Under the pieces are notes generated by a model, which was given only the letters and a program-made list of their open reading frames with translations, was not told the origin of the DNA and did not search any database. Shown here piece by piece: positions 17,111-27,200 of a DNA stretch of 64,000 nucleotides (positions are counted from its first letter, which is position 1; every line of letters begins with the position of its first letter). Made by a program: the position numbers and the translations under genes. This DNA is from an uncultured Collinsella sp. GTDB taxonomy: Bacteria; Actinomycetota; Coriobacteriia; Coriobacteriales; Coriobacteriaceae. Where the stretch lies: contig CALLNU010000001.1 in the NCBI GenBank assembly GCA_938005465.1, forward strand, positions 1-64,000. Direction: 5' to 3'.

Positions 17111-17992
17111 CTACACCTTCTCGGGGACGTACTTGCCCAAGAGGCCGGCAGGCTTGACGAGCAGGACGATGATCAAAACACCAAAGACGATGGAGTTGGC
17201 AAGGCTCGTGGAAATGTAAGCCTGCGCCATCGCCTCGATGATGCCGATGAGAATGCCGCCGACAAAGGCACCGGGAATGGAGCCGATGCCGCCGAAAACG
17301 GCAGCGTCGAAGGCCTTGATGCCAGGCATGGCGCCCGTCGTGGGCTGCAGCACCGGCGAGTAGGAGCACAGGAGCACGCCGGCGATGGCGGCAAGCGCCG
17401 AGCCGATAGCGAACGTCATCGAGATGGTGCGGTTGACGTTGATGCCCATGAGCTGAGCGGCGGCCTTGTCCTCGGACACGGCGCGCATGGCCTTGCCCAT
17501 CTTGGTCTTACCTGTAAAGAACATCAGGCCGGCCATGATAACCAGGCAGGCGACGATGGTGACGAGCGAGACGGCGCTTACGTTGAACTTGGCCAAGAAC
17601 TCCGGCACCGGAAAGGTGACGAGCGAAGTGAAGTTCTTGGGCGTGGCGCCCCACAGAAGCTGCGCGGCGTTCTGCAGGAAGTAAGACACGCCGATGGCCG
17701 TGATCAGAACGGCCAGCGGGCCCGCCTGGCGCAGCGGCTTATAGGCCAAACCCTCAATGAGAACACCGAGAACCGTGCAGACCACACAAGAGAGAACTAC
17801 AGATGCCCAGCCCGGGAGGCCGAGATACGACGTGGCGCAGAACGAGACATAGGCACCGACCATGATGACATCGCCGTGAGCGAAATTCAGCATCTTGGCG
17901 ATACCGTAGACCATGGTGTAGCCCAACGCGATGATGGCGTAGACGCTGCCCATGGACAGGCCGTTGACCAGGTATTGGATAAAGACCGTCAT
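17111..17992 (-). CDS. livH: Branched-chain amino acid ABC transporter permease LivH
   Basis: Partner permease, 293 residues, about 8 hydrophobic segments; opens MTVFIQYLVNGLSMGSVYA, a hallmark LivH start. The coupling loop contains GKAMRAVSEDKAAAQLMGI. ATG 17992 has GGGGG 9 bases upstream; a nearer ATG at 18001 abuts the same site too closely. It is separated from livJ by about 140 bases containing two hairpins. Confidence 0.94.
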   Translation of the reverse strand: MTVFIQYLVNGLSMGSVYAIIALGYTMVYGIAKMLNFAHGDVIMVGAYVSFCATSYLGLPGWASVVLSCVVCTVLGVLIEGLAYKPLRQAGPLAVLITAIGVSYFLQNAAQLLWGATPKNFTSLVTFPVPEFLAKFNVSAVSLVTIVACLVIMAGLMFFTGKTKMGKAMRAVSEDKAAAQLMGINVNRTISMTFAIGSALAAIAGVLLCSYSPVLQPTTGAMPGIKAFDAAVFGGIGSIPGAFVGGILIGIIEAMAQAYISTSLANSIVFGVLIIVLLVKPAGLLGKYVPEKV

Positions 17993-18038
17993 GTTCCACA
18001 TCCCCCTTTCGAATAGGTTTCCAGCTAATGTATGAAAC

Positions 18039-18100
18039 AGGGACGTTACACTGTCCCTAGATACCAAGCAAGCAGGGAAGGCCAAAACCTCCCCTGCTTG
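18039..18100 (-). promoter_or_regulatory. Two hairpins between livJ and livH
   Basis: CAAGCAGGG-AAGG pairs with CCTC-CCCTGCTTG (18069-18100), and AGGGAC with GTCCCT (18039-18058). Both follow the livJ stop. Hairpins after a binding-protein gene are a known way to stabilise its message and lower readthrough into permease genes; that role is inferred. The second has the GGGAC core seen in other palindromes here. Confidence 0.6.
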
Positions 18101-18131
18101 GGATCAAAACCGCTCTATGTAAGGCGGGCAA

Positions 18132-19319
18132 TTAGGCCTGTACGTACTTGCCGTCGGTGATGACGTACGCCGTGGGCTCCTTCTGGACCTGGCCCTTATC
18201 ATTCCAGGTGAGCTTGCCGGTCAGACCGTCAACGGTAATCTTGAGCATAGCCTTGGACAGCTTCTCGGCGACCTCGGTCGGATCAGCGTCGACACCAAGA
18301 TCGGCCTCCTTGAGGGCCTCGGCCACCGCGTGCACGCCGTCGTAGGCGTCGGCGGCAAACTGGTCGGGGGTATCGCCGTACTTATCCTTGTAAGCGTTAA
18401 CGAAGTCGGCGTTCTTCTCGTCGTCGGCGGAGAACGGGGTCATGAGCAGCAGACCCTCGGCAAGAGAGGTATCGAAGCCCTCAACGCCCAGGATGCCGTC
18501 CATACCGTCGCAGCCCATCATCTTGACGTCGTAGCCCATGTCCTTGGCGTTCTTGAGCAGGACGGACGCCGGCGTGTAGTAGATCGGCGCAAAGATCATG
18601 GTGGCGCCGGCCTGCTTGGCCTTGGTCAGCTGGTTGGTAAAGCTCGTGGCGGAATCGTCCTTAAAGGTCTCCTCGTCAACAATTTCGAGCTTGGACTCAG
18701 CGGCCTGGGCCTTAAAGGAATCTGCGATGCCCGAAGAATAGGCGTCGCCGGAGTTATAGAACAGCACGAACTTCTCGTCCGCATACTTCTGCGCCAGGAA
18801 CTTGGCAGCGTTGACACCCTGGTTGGGGTCGGTGAAGCAAACCTGGAAGACACAATCCTTGCCGTCGGTGACGTCCTCGGAGGACGCGGACGGGGTGATC
18901 ATGAACGTCTTGGGGTCGTTACCACACTCGGCGGCAACGGCAACCGATGCACCCGTGGTGGTCGGGCCGACGAGGGCCTGCATGCCCCAGTCGAGCAGGG
19001 TGTTAAAGGCGTTGACGGCCTTCTCGCCATCGGCCTGGTCGTCCTCGGCCTTGCTGACAAGCGGCAGCTCCTTGGTCGAGAAATCCTTGCAGCCAAGCTC
19101 GACACCCTGGGTAACGGACTTGCCGTAGGACGCGTTGGCGCCGGTCAGCGGGCCGATGGTACCGATCTTAAACGAAGCGTCGCCCGAAGCGGAACCACTG
19201 TCGCCGCCGTTGGAGGAGCAGCCAGCTAGAATGGACATCGCCCCCAGACCTGCTGCGCTCGCGATAACGCTCCTGCGATTCATAACAGGGTTCAATGACT
19301 TACCGGTGAGGCTCGACAT
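18132..19319 (-). CDS. livJ: Branched-chain amino acid ABC transporter substrate-binding lipoprotein
   Basis: Extracellular type I periplasmic-binding fold lipoprotein that delivers Leu/Ile/Val (or a related amino acid) to LivHM. 395 residues. The signal peptide has an Arg pair (NRRSVIASAAG) and lipobox LAGC, so Cys33 would be lipidated. The mature domain has the typical IGPLTGANASYGKS start and ends with TDGKYVQA. GAGGAG lies 6 bases before the ATG. It is the promoter-proximal gene of livJHMGF. Confidence 0.94.
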   Translation of the reverse strand: MSSLTGKSLNPVMNRRSVIASAAGLGAMSILAGCSSNGGDSGSASGDASFKIGTIGPLTGANASYGKSVTQGVELGCKDFSTKELPLVSKAEDDQADGEKAVNAFNTLLDWGMQALVGPTTTGASVAVAAECGNDPKTFMITPSASSEDVTDGKDCVFQVCFTDPNQGVNAAKFLAQKYADEKFVLFYNSGDAYSSGIADSFKAQAAESKLEIVDEETFKDDSATSFTNQLTKAKQAGATMIFAPIYYTPASVLLKNAKDMGYDVKMMGCDGMDGILGVEGFDTSLAEGLLLMTPFSADDEKNADFVNAYKDKYGDTPDQFAADAYDGVHAVAEALKEADLGVDADPTEVAEKLSKAMLKITVDGLTGKLTWNDKGQVQKEPTAYVITDGKYVQA

Positions 19320-19440
19320 GCGGCTCTCCTCTCAAATCTCGTCGGGTTTCGGTTACCCGACAGGCCATCCTTCGCCGTGTTCGGCGTTCGCAAAATACTA
19401 GACGCTTTAGTTAAGGAAAGTGGCGATTATTTCAACTTTT
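19320..19440 (-). promoter_or_regulatory. livJ promoter and leader
   Basis: On the minus strand TTGAAA and TAACTA, 16 bases apart, lie just upstream of a leader of about 80-90 bases. The leader holds two small stems, GAACACCG-type (CGCCG/CGGCG) and TCGGGT/ACCCGA (19339-19361). An AT-rich 19400-19520 stretch flanks it. No riboswitch family recognised. Confidence 0.4.
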
Positions 19441-19590
19441 CTTTGGATTTGTTCATTTATCCATAATTCTGCGTATTTCTATTACTTTATGCAGTAATGC
19501 CACTTTATTGTGTGAAAGTAATGTTTCCGTTCTGTTACAGGCGTCCCTGCCCTGAATAAAACGGCCTCACCGGTCGCGCTTTATGCGCAC

Positions 19591-19786
19591 TTAGGCGGCG
19601 ATGTACTTGCCGTCCTGGATCACATAGGCTGTCCATGCCGTCGACACCCATTAGTGTCATGTCGTAGCTCATGTCCTTGGCGTTCTTGAGCAAAACGGAC
19701 GCTGGGGTGTAATAGATCGGGGCAAAAATAAGCGTGGCTCCAACAAGGAAACTCCTGCGGTTAAGTACGTTGTTGATGCTAAACAT
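19591..19786 (-). pseudogene. Decayed livJ paralogue
   Basis: Remnant of a second branched-chain-type binding protein. It retains an ATG and signal-like start (NRRSFLVGA), jumps directly to a middle block matching livJ (IFAPIYYTPASVLL, then DGMD), then, in another frame, to the family C terminus (AYVIQDGKYIAA and stop at 19591). Two internal deletions removed over 80% of the gene and the second shifted the frame. DNA identity to livJ in the middle block is only moderate, so it was a diverged paralogue rather than a recent duplicate. Confidence 0.8.
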
Positions 19787-20037
19787 GGTGTCCCCCTTTT
19801 TCGCTGGCCGCAGCGCGGCCGTCTTGCGGTACGGGGCAAACCTTATGGCGCAAACGTTGACAGTTTGTTACGGAGTTCCGTTTGTAGCGAGCATGTTTCC
19901 AATGTTTCCGCAGCGTTTCGGGGGTGCCGTTTTGTGCGACTCCTGTTGCCTGGCGAGCACGCGCCCTCGGTTCACGCTAGAATGCACTCAACCTTTAAGC
20001 GGTTAATCCATCCATAAGATGCACGAAGGAGCTATCT
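19787..20037. other. Divergent intergenic region before hom
   Basis: 251 bases with no credible gene. It holds the hom promoter and the promoter of the dead livJ paralogue; no defined operator seen. Confidence 0.35.
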
Positions 20038-21381
20038 ATGAGCGAACCCCTGCGCACCGTGAACGTCGGTCTGATCGGTCTGGGAACCGTCGGCGGCGGC
20101 GTGGCCCGTCTGATCAACAGCCACCACGATGAGTACCTGGCAGCCTACGGCATCGACCTTAAGCTGACCCGCGCCTGCGCGCTTGCTTGGGAGCAGGCCG
20201 AGGCGGCAGGCATTGAGCGCGAGGCCTTTACGAGTGACTGGCACGACGTCGTCACCGACCCCGCCGTCGACATCGTCGTCGAGCTGATCGGCGGCGAGCA
20301 TCCCGCAACCGAGATATTCACCACCGCCTTCGAGAACGGCAAGCACGTCGTCTCTGCCAACAAGGCCCTGCTGGGCCGTCATGTCGAGACGCTCGCCGAG
20401 AAGGCGCGCGCGTGCGGCGTGCAGATTAAGTGCGAGGCCAGCTGCGGCGGTGGCATCCCCATTGTCAGCACGCTCGAGCACGACCTGGTGGGCAACAAGA
20501 TCCTGACCATCGCCGGTATCCTTAACGGCACCACCAACTACATCCTGTCGCGCATGGACGCCGAGGGCGCCGATTACGCTGACGTGCTCGCCGACGCCCA
20601 GGCAAAGGGCTATGCCGAGGCCGACCCGTCCGCCGACGTCGACGGCTTCGACGCCGCCAGCAAGACGGCAATCCTCGCTTCCATCGGCTTTGGCACCCGT
20701 GTGACCACCGACGATGTCTACCAGCAGGGTATCCGTACCATCGGCGCCGAGGACATTGCCCAGGCCCGCGAGCTCGGCTACACCATCAAGCTGCTGGGCA
20801 TCGCCCGCAACACCGACGCCGGCGTCGACGTCCGCGTGCACCCCACGCTGATCCCCGCCGACCACATGCTTGCCAAGGTCAACGGCGCCATGAACGCTGT
20901 CTACGTGGTAGGCGACGCCGTGGGCGAGACCATGTTCTACGGTGCCGGCGCAGGCTCCTTCCCCACCGCGAGCGCCGTCGTGGGCGATATCCTGTCGCTC
21001 TCCGAGCAGATCAGCCGCGGCGTGGCTCCGCTGCCCGAGATTGAGCCCTATGGTCACAACCTCGCCTTTAAGCCCATGGACGAGCTCCAGACCAAGTACT
21101 ATGTGCGCCTGAAGGTCGCCGACCGCGTGGGCGCCCTGTCCGAGACGGTCGACATCTTTGCCAAGCACAACATCTCGATCTCGCTCATCAACCAGGTCGA
21201 GGACGGCAAGTCGGGCGTCAGCGATGCCTGCTCGGTCATCTTCCTGACGCACCGCGCGCTCGAGAAGGACGTCCAGGCTGCCGCCGCCGAGCTTGCCAGC
21301 GTCGACTGCGTGGCCGAGGTCGCCAACGTCCTGCGCATCGAGGACGTCGAGGCATGGACCGAAGGCGTCATGGCCAACTAG
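20038..21381 (+). CDS. hom: Homoserine dehydrogenase
   Basis: Reduces aspartate semialdehyde to homoserine with NAD(P)H, feeding threonine, methionine and isoleucine synthesis. 447 residues: Rossmann motif GLIGLGTVGGG, catalytic core with ILNGTTNYIL and the EADPSADVDGFDAASK substrate-site block, and a C-terminal ACT domain (residues ~355-440) for amino acid feedback inhibition. GAAGGAG lies 6-7 bases before the ATG. It is monocistronic with its own terminator, away from thrB/thrC. Confidence 0.97.
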   Translation: MSEPLRTVNVGLIGLGTVGGGVARLINSHHDEYLAAYGIDLKLTRACALAWEQAEAAGIEREAFTSDWHDVVTDPAVDIVVELIGGEHPATEIFTTAFENGKHVVSANKALLGRHVETLAEKARACGVQIKCEASCGGGIPIVSTLEHDLVGNKILTIAGILNGTTNYILSRMDAEGADYADVLADAQAKGYAEADPSADVDGFDAASKTAILASIGFGTRVTTDDVYQQGIRTIGAEDIAQARELGYTIKLLGIARNTDAGVDVRVHPTLIPADHMLAKVNGAMNAVYVVGDAVGETMFYGAGAGSFPTASAVVGDILSLSEQISRGVAPLPEIEPYGHNLAFKPMDELQTKYYVRLKVADRVGALSETVDIFAKHNISISLINQVEDGKSGVSDACSVIFLTHRALEKDVQAAAAELASVDCVAEVANVLRIEDVEAWTEGVMAN

Positions 21382-21410
21382 TTCGGTTCTCGGCAAGTCA
21401 AACAACGCAT

Positions 21411-21446
21411 GAGGGGCTCCTATCCGATTGGATGGGAGCCCCCTTT
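21411..21446 (+). terminator. hom terminator
   Basis: GGGGCTCC/GGAGCCCC stem followed by CTTTAGTTACATTTTT. Confidence 0.85.
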
Positions 21447-21604
21447 AGTTACATTTTTCGAGCGAACTGGTCGACTAACGTTTGAACAACTTGACCGTTC
21501 GTCGGCAACCGTGGATACCGTTTGCCGATATGCGACGGCAGCTGTATTTTGCCGCCGCTATGCTGTGCTGCGTATGTCCGCCCGCGATGAGAGGAAGCAC
21601 CATA

Positions 21605-22351
21605 TTGCTCGAGGGCAAGAAAGCAATCATCACCGGAGGCACGCGCGGTATCGGCTATGCGATCGCCTGCCGTTTTATCGAGGAAGGCGCTGCCGTCACC
21701 GTCTTTGGCTCGCGCCAGGAGACTGCCGACGCGGCGGTTGAGAAGCTGGTAGCCGCCTATCCCGACGCCAAGGTCTGGGGCCGCTCCTGCGACCTCACCT
21801 CGCTCGAGGCCGTGACCGAGGCCTTTACCCAGGCTGCAGCCGACATGGGCGGCTTGGACACGGTCGTCAACAACGCCGGCATCTCCCAGCGCTCGCCGCT
21901 GCTCAACTACACGGCAGAGGAGTTCGCCAAAGTTATGGACCTCAACGTCGTCGCCGTCTTTAATGGCCACCAGGCTGCCGCCAAGATCATGACCGAAGCC
22001 GGCCACGGCGGCACCATCACCACCACGAGCTCGATGGTCGCTAAGTACGGTCAGCCCTCCGGCGTTGGCTACCCCACGTCCAAGTTCGCCGTCAACGGCA
22101 TGGTCCAGTCGCTCTCGCGCGAGCTCGCCCCCATGGGCATTCGCGTCAATGCCGTAGCACCCGGTGTAACCAAAACCGACATGGTCGCCAACCTGCCCGA
22201 AGAGGTCATCAAGCCCATCATCGCCACCATTCCGCTGGGTCGCATGGGCGAGCCCGAGGATGTCGCCAACGCCTTTGTTTTCCTGGCGAGTGATATGTCC
22301 TCCTACGTCACGGGCGCCATCCTCCCCGTCGACGGAGCCGCCCGCTCCTAA
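21605..22351 (+). CDS. SDR-family oxidoreductase (FabG-like)
   Basis: Short-chain dehydrogenase/reductase of 248 residues: cofactor loop GGTRGIGYA, NNAG motif, and catalytic Ser (TSSMV) with Tyr and Lys in YPTSK. It resembles 3-oxoacyl-ACP reductases, but many such proteins act on sugars or steroids, and it is not in a fatty acid gene cluster. The start is uncertain: a TTG at 21605 with GAGAGGA upstream gives the standard length, while an ATG at 21587 adds six residues. Bounded by terminators on both sides. Confidence 0.85.
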   Translation: MLEGKKAIITGGTRGIGYAIACRFIEEGAAVTVFGSRQETADAAVEKLVAAYPDAKVWGRSCDLTSLEAVTEAFTQAAADMGGLDTVVNNAGISQRSPLLNYTAEEFAKVMDLNVVAVFNGHQAAAKIMTEAGHGGTITTTSSMVAKYGQPSGVGYPTSKFAVNGMVQSLSRELAPMGIRVNAVAPGVTKTDMVANLPEEVIKPIIATIPLGRMGEPEDVANAFVFLASDMSSYVTGAILPVDGAARS

Positions 22352-22395
22352 AGGTCGCAAGCCACAGCTTTAAACCTCAACCGAGCTCAACGCAA

Positions 22396-22436
22396 GAAGG
22401 CGCGCTGCCTGCATCAACCGCAGGCAGCGCGCCTTC
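22396..22436. terminator. Strong terminator between SDR and antiporter genes
   Basis: A perfect 17-bp stem (GAAGGCGCGCTGCCTGC and its complement) with a 7-base loop, followed by TATTATTT on the plus strand. It also lies downstream of the minus-strand antiporter, so it can serve both. Confidence 0.88.
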
Positions 22437-22473
22437 TATTATTTGGACGGAACCCGTATCCCGACATTCCTTG

Positions 22474-24036
22474 CTACTTGCCGTCGTCGTTCTCGGCCTC
22501 TTCGCGCGCGTAGAGCTCCAGCATGCGGCGGCGGTATTCGCGCACGGCGAGCTTAGCGCGCTCCAGGCGGCGGCGCTCACGCGGAGTCAGCTTGGACGGG
22601 TCGATCTCGTCGCCATAGGTCTTCTCGGCCAGCAAATGGGCGGCGTCCACGATACGGGCATCGATGTGTCCGCTTGCCGCCTCGGTCGAGAGGCGGTCGG
22701 CAATGGAATCAAGGGTAGGTATGCCGTCGAGCGAACGCCCATGGCCATGCGAGGTCAAAAGCTCGTGCTCTCGTGCGAGCAGGCTCGCCAGGTCGTGATG
22801 GGCGCGCAGAATATCGAGCGCGTCGGAAGGATGCTCGGCAACTTCTGCCACGGCAGCGACCGGTGCGGCGTCGACCACGCGGTAGAAGAGCTGCGCGAGC
22901 AGCGGCATCAAGAACACTGTGATGGCACCGGCGGCCACCATAACCGAGGCGACGTCTTGCGAAAGAGCGCCTGCGTTGACGGCCACACTCGTCACGGCAA
23001 CGATGATCGGCAGCGCCGTAGTGCAGTACAGGGCCACGGTAATGCGGCCATACGCCGAAACGTCGCGCGTCGTGGGACAAATGCTCATAGAGACAAGGAT
23101 CGGCACGGCGCGAATGATCAGCAACGCCGCGATAAAGCCCACGAGCAGACCCGGGCGCGATGCCACGGCCGTCAGGTCGATCTTTGCGCCCGACACGGTA
23201 AAGAACACCGGAATCAAAAAGCCATAGGCCAGGCCATCGAGCTTGGTCTCGAGCGTATGGTTGCCCTCGGGGATGATATAGCGCAGGACAAAGCCGGCAG
23301 CAAAAGAGCCCAACACGATGTCGAGGTCAAAGATGGCGGAAAACGCCACGAGCGTGACCAGGATGAGCACCGTCAGGCGCACGAACGTCTGCGACGTTGT
23401 GTCGGCCCGTTCCTCGACAAACGTAAAGAAGCGACTACCCACGCGCTTGGAGCGGCTCGGGACCACGGCCAACAGCACGCAGACCACAGCAAACAGGCCA
23501 AGGATCACGAGCGTCTGGATACCAGTACGAGCGGAGAGCAGCACCGACATGGCGAGCACGGGACCGAGCTCTCCCCATGTGCCATAGGCAAGGATGGAGT
23601 CGCCCACACGCGTGCCGGCGAGCGAACGCTCGCGCATGATGGGCACGAGCGTGCCGAGCGCCGTCGAAGTGAGTGCCAGCGTCACGGCGATACCGTCGAA
23701 ATGGCTAACCGAGAACCACGGGGTAAAGCGCACGGCAAGCCAGGCGATGCCAAACGTGACGACCCACGTGGCCATACCGTAGCGCCCCTCGACGCCCGTG
23801 ATGTTCTTGGGATCGATCTCAAAACCGGCAAGCAGGAACAAAAAGGCCAGGCCGAGCTCGGACACGAGCGAGACCTCGGCATCTACATGGATAAAGCCGA
23901 GCATATGAGGCCCCAGCACCGCGCCGAACACGAGCAAAAAGACCGTCTCGGGAACGGGTTTCCCGGGGATCGCCGAAGCGATGAAGGGGCTTGCGAAGGC
24001 CACGAGTGCGATGATGGCGAGCGAAACGAATGCCAT
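22474..24036 (-). CDS. Cation:proton antiporter, CPA2 family
   Basis: 520-residue membrane protein with about 12 hydrophobic segments in residues 1-390, and the CPA2 features FLLAGFEIDP and a long transporter core ending in a soluble, charged C-terminal tail of about 120 residues. Family members exchange Na+ or K+ for H+ (KefB/NapA types) for pH and salt balance. No TrkA-N (KTN) nucleotide-binding domain is evident in the tail, so K+-efflux regulation of KefB type is unlikely. Monocistronic. A 527-codon frame on the opposite strand is its shadow. Confidence 0.87.
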   Translation of the reverse strand: MAFVSLAIIALVAFASPFIASAIPGKPVPETVFLLVFGAVLGPHMLGFIHVDAEVSLVSELGLAFLFLLAGFEIDPKNITGVEGRYGMATWVVTFGIAWLAVRFTPWFSVSHFDGIAVTLALTSTALGTLVPIMRERSLAGTRVGDSILAYGTWGELGPVLAMSVLLSARTGIQTLVILGLFAVVCVLLAVVPSRSKRVGSRFFTFVEERADTTSQTFVRLTVLILVTLVAFSAIFDLDIVLGSFAAGFVLRYIIPEGNHTLETKLDGLAYGFLIPVFFTVSGAKIDLTAVASRPGLLVGFIAALLIIRAVPILVSMSICPTTRDVSAYGRITVALYCTTALPIIVAVTSVAVNAGALSQDVASVMVAAGAITVFLMPLLAQLFYRVVDAAPVAAVAEVAEHPSDALDILRAHHDLASLLAREHELLTSHGHGRSLDGIPTLDSIADRLSTEAASGHIDARIVDAAHLLAEKTYGDEIDPSKLTPRERRRLERAKLAVREYRRRMLELYAREEAENDDGK

Positions 24037-24220
24037 GTGATGCCTTTCTCTTGATTGCGCTTCACTGTAGCACCCTCGCCGTCCTCAACGCGCCGCGAGC
24101 TGTCGTATCATAGTTAGGTTTACAAACATGTGGCTCAAGGCGACCGCGAGGCTTGCCCCGTTAACCGACCGCTGCCGCATACCGTACCGTACGCCCAACC
24201 GATTAGGAAGGCAGGAACCA

Positions 24221-27200
24221 ATGGTCTCTCGTATCTACGTGGAGAAGAAACCCGGGTTCGACGTCGAGGCTCAGCAGCTCAAGGGCGAGCTGACCGAAAT
24301 TCTCGGCATCAAGGGCATCGAGGCCCTGAGGATCATCAACCGCTACGACGTCGAGGGCATCGACGAGGAGCTTTTCCGCTCCTGCGTGCCGACCGTCTTT
24401 AGCGAGCCCCAGGTCGATGTGACCTACGACGAGCTCCCCGCAAGCGATGGCGCCGTCTTTGCCGTCGAATTCCTTCCTGGCCAGTTTGACCAGCGCGCCG
24501 ACTCCGCCAGCGAGTGCGTGCAGCTCATCAGCCAGGGCGAGCGCCCCGCCGTGCGCTCCGCCAAGGTCTATATGATCTCGGGCGCTCTGGACGAAGCCGC
24601 CATCGAGGCCATCAAGCACTACGTGGTGAACCCCGTCGAGGCGCGCATCGCCTCGCTCGACCTGCCCGAGACTCTGTACATGGAGACCCCCGAGCCCCAG
24701 CCCGTCGAGGTGCTCGACGGCTTCCGCGAGCTCGATGAGGCCGGCCTTGCCGCCTTTATCGCCGATCGCGGCCTTGCCATGGACGAGGCGGACATCGCCT
24801 TCTGCCAGCAGTACTTCCGCGATGAGGATCGCGACCCCACCATCACCGAAATCCGCGTGATCGACACCTATTGGTCCGATCACTGCCGCCATACCACCTT
24901 CGGCACCGTCCTGGACGACGTGACGATCGACGACGCCGTGGTGCAGCAGGCCTTCGACCGCTACATGGAGATGCGCCACGAACTCGGCCGCGACGCCAAG
25001 CCCGTCTGCCTCATGGACATGGGCACCATCGGCGCTAAGTACCTTAAGAAGACCGGCGTCATGACCGATGTCGATGAGTCCGAGGAAATCAACGCCTGCA
25101 CCGTCAAGGTGAAGGTCGATGTCGACGGCGAGGACCAGGACTGGCTGTTCCTGTTTAAGAACGAGACCCACAACCACCCGACCGAGATCGAGCCCTTCGG
25201 CGGTGCCGCCACCTGCGTGGGCGGCGCCATCCGCGACCCGCTCTCGGGCCGCAGCTACGTGTACCAGGCCATGCGTGTCACCGGCGCCGGCGACCCCACC
25301 GTCCCCGTGTCCGAGACGCTCGAGGGCAAGCTGCCGCAGCGCAAGCTCGTAACCACCGCTGCCGCCGGCTACTCCAGCTACGGCAACCAGATCGGCCTTG
25401 CCACCGGCCAGGTCAACGAGCTCTATCACCCCGGCTACGTGGCCAAGCGCATGGAGGTCGGCGCCGTCGTGGGCGCTACCCCGGCAAACCACGTGCGCCG
25501 CGAGTGCCCCGCCCCCACCGACAAGATCATCCTGCTGGGCGGCCGCACCGGCCGTGACGGCATCGGCGGTGCCACCGGCTCCTCCAAGACCCAGAACACC
25601 GAGTCCATCGAGACCTCGGGTGCCGAGGTCCAGAAGGGCAACGCCCCGGTCGAGCGCAAGCTGCAGCGCCTCTTCCGCCGCGGCGACGCCTGCCGCCTGA
25701 TCAAGCGTTGCAACGACTTTGGCGCCGGCGGCGTCTCGGTCGCCGTGGGCGAGCTTGCCGACGGCCTGTATGTCGACCTGGACACCGTGACCAAGAAGTA
25801 CGACGGCCTGGACGGCACCGAGCTCGCCATTTCCGAGTCCCAGGAGCGCATGGCCTGCGCCGTCGCCGACGGTGACGTCGAGGAGTTCATGGGCTACGCC
25901 GCCGAGGAAAACCTGGAGGCGACCGTTATCGCCGAGGTTACCGCCGAGCCGCGCATGCGCATGGCCTGGAACGGTGTCGCCATCGTCGACCTATCCCGCG
26001 AGTTCCTCAACTCCAACGGCGCGCCCAAGCACCAGGTCGCCCACGTGTGCGCCCGCAGCGTGTGGCAGCCCAGCTGGGCCGGCACCACGCTTGCCGAGCG
26101 CATGACCTCGCTTGTCACCGACCTCAACGTTGCCTCCAACAAGGGCCTTTCCGAGCGCTTCGACTCCACCATCGGTGCCGCAACCGTGCTTATGCCTTTT
26201 GGCGGCAAGACGCAGCTCACCCCGAGCTCGGCCATGGTCGCCAAGTTCCCCGTGGACGGCGAGACCACCACGGCAAGCGCCATGGCATGGGGCTTCAACC
26301 CCTATCTGATGGAGGCCGACCAGTTTGCGGGCGCCTATCTGTCCGTGGTCGAGTCCATCGCCAAACTTGTGGCTGCCGGCTTTGAGCACAAACGCGCCTA
26401 TCTCTCCTTCCAGGAGTACTTCGAGCGTCTGCGCACCGAGGCCGAGCGCTGGGGCAAGCCCACAGCAGCCGTCCTGGGCGCCCTCATGGCCCAAGTCGAC
26501 CTGGGTGCCGGCGCCATCGGCGGCAAGGACTCCATGAGCGGTTCATTTGAGGACGAGACCGGCGAGCTCAACGTTCCGCCGACCCTGATCAGCTTCGCCG
26601 TCGCCGTGGGCAAGGCCGCCCGCGCCGTCTCGCCCGAGTTCAAGGGCCTGACGCACCGCGTCGTCCGCATCGCCCCCGCCACCTACGGCGAGGACTACCG
26701 CCCCGACGCCCAGCAGCTGCTCGCCGCGTTTGACGCCGTCGAGGCGCTCACTGCTACCGGCGACGCCCTGGCCGTCTCCACGCCCGGCTACGGCTGTGGC
26801 GCCGAGAGCCTCTTTAAGATGTGCGTCGGCAACCAGATCGGCATCGAGCTTGCCGAGGATGTGGACGTGGAGAGCCTCTTCACCCCGCTCTACGGCAGCT
26901 TTATCGTCGAGCTCGCCGAGGACGCCGAGCTGCCCGAGGTCGCCGACGGCGTTGTCGTCGAGCCCCTGGGTACCACCGTCGAGGGCTATGTCATCGACAC
27001 CGGCTCCGAGGTCATCGAGCTCGCCGAGCTCCAGGAGGCCTGGGAGAGCGGCATCGAGGACGTCTTCGCCTACCGCAGCGCCGGCGAGACCCCCGAGGTC
27101 GAGACCATCGACTTCCGCGCCAAGGATATCCACGTGTACGGCGGCGCCAAGATCGCCCGCCCGCGCGTGATCATCCCCGTGTTCCCCGGCAACAACTGCG

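Noticed and set aside
15797..18016. 739-codon plus-strand frame over livGMH
   Set aside because: Antisense of three secure liv genes; unusual His/Asp-rich composition.
20032..21405. 457-codon frame on the minus strand over hom
   Set aside because: Shadow of hom; the composition follows the complementary codons and hom is unambiguous.
22396..22436. Perfect 17-bp inverted repeat as a mobile element
   Set aside because: It is an ordinary strong terminator with a T-rich tail between convergent genes.
22471..24054. 527-codon plus-strand frame over the antiporter
   Set aside because: Antisense shadow, His/Asp/Arg-rich low complexity, no ribosome site.
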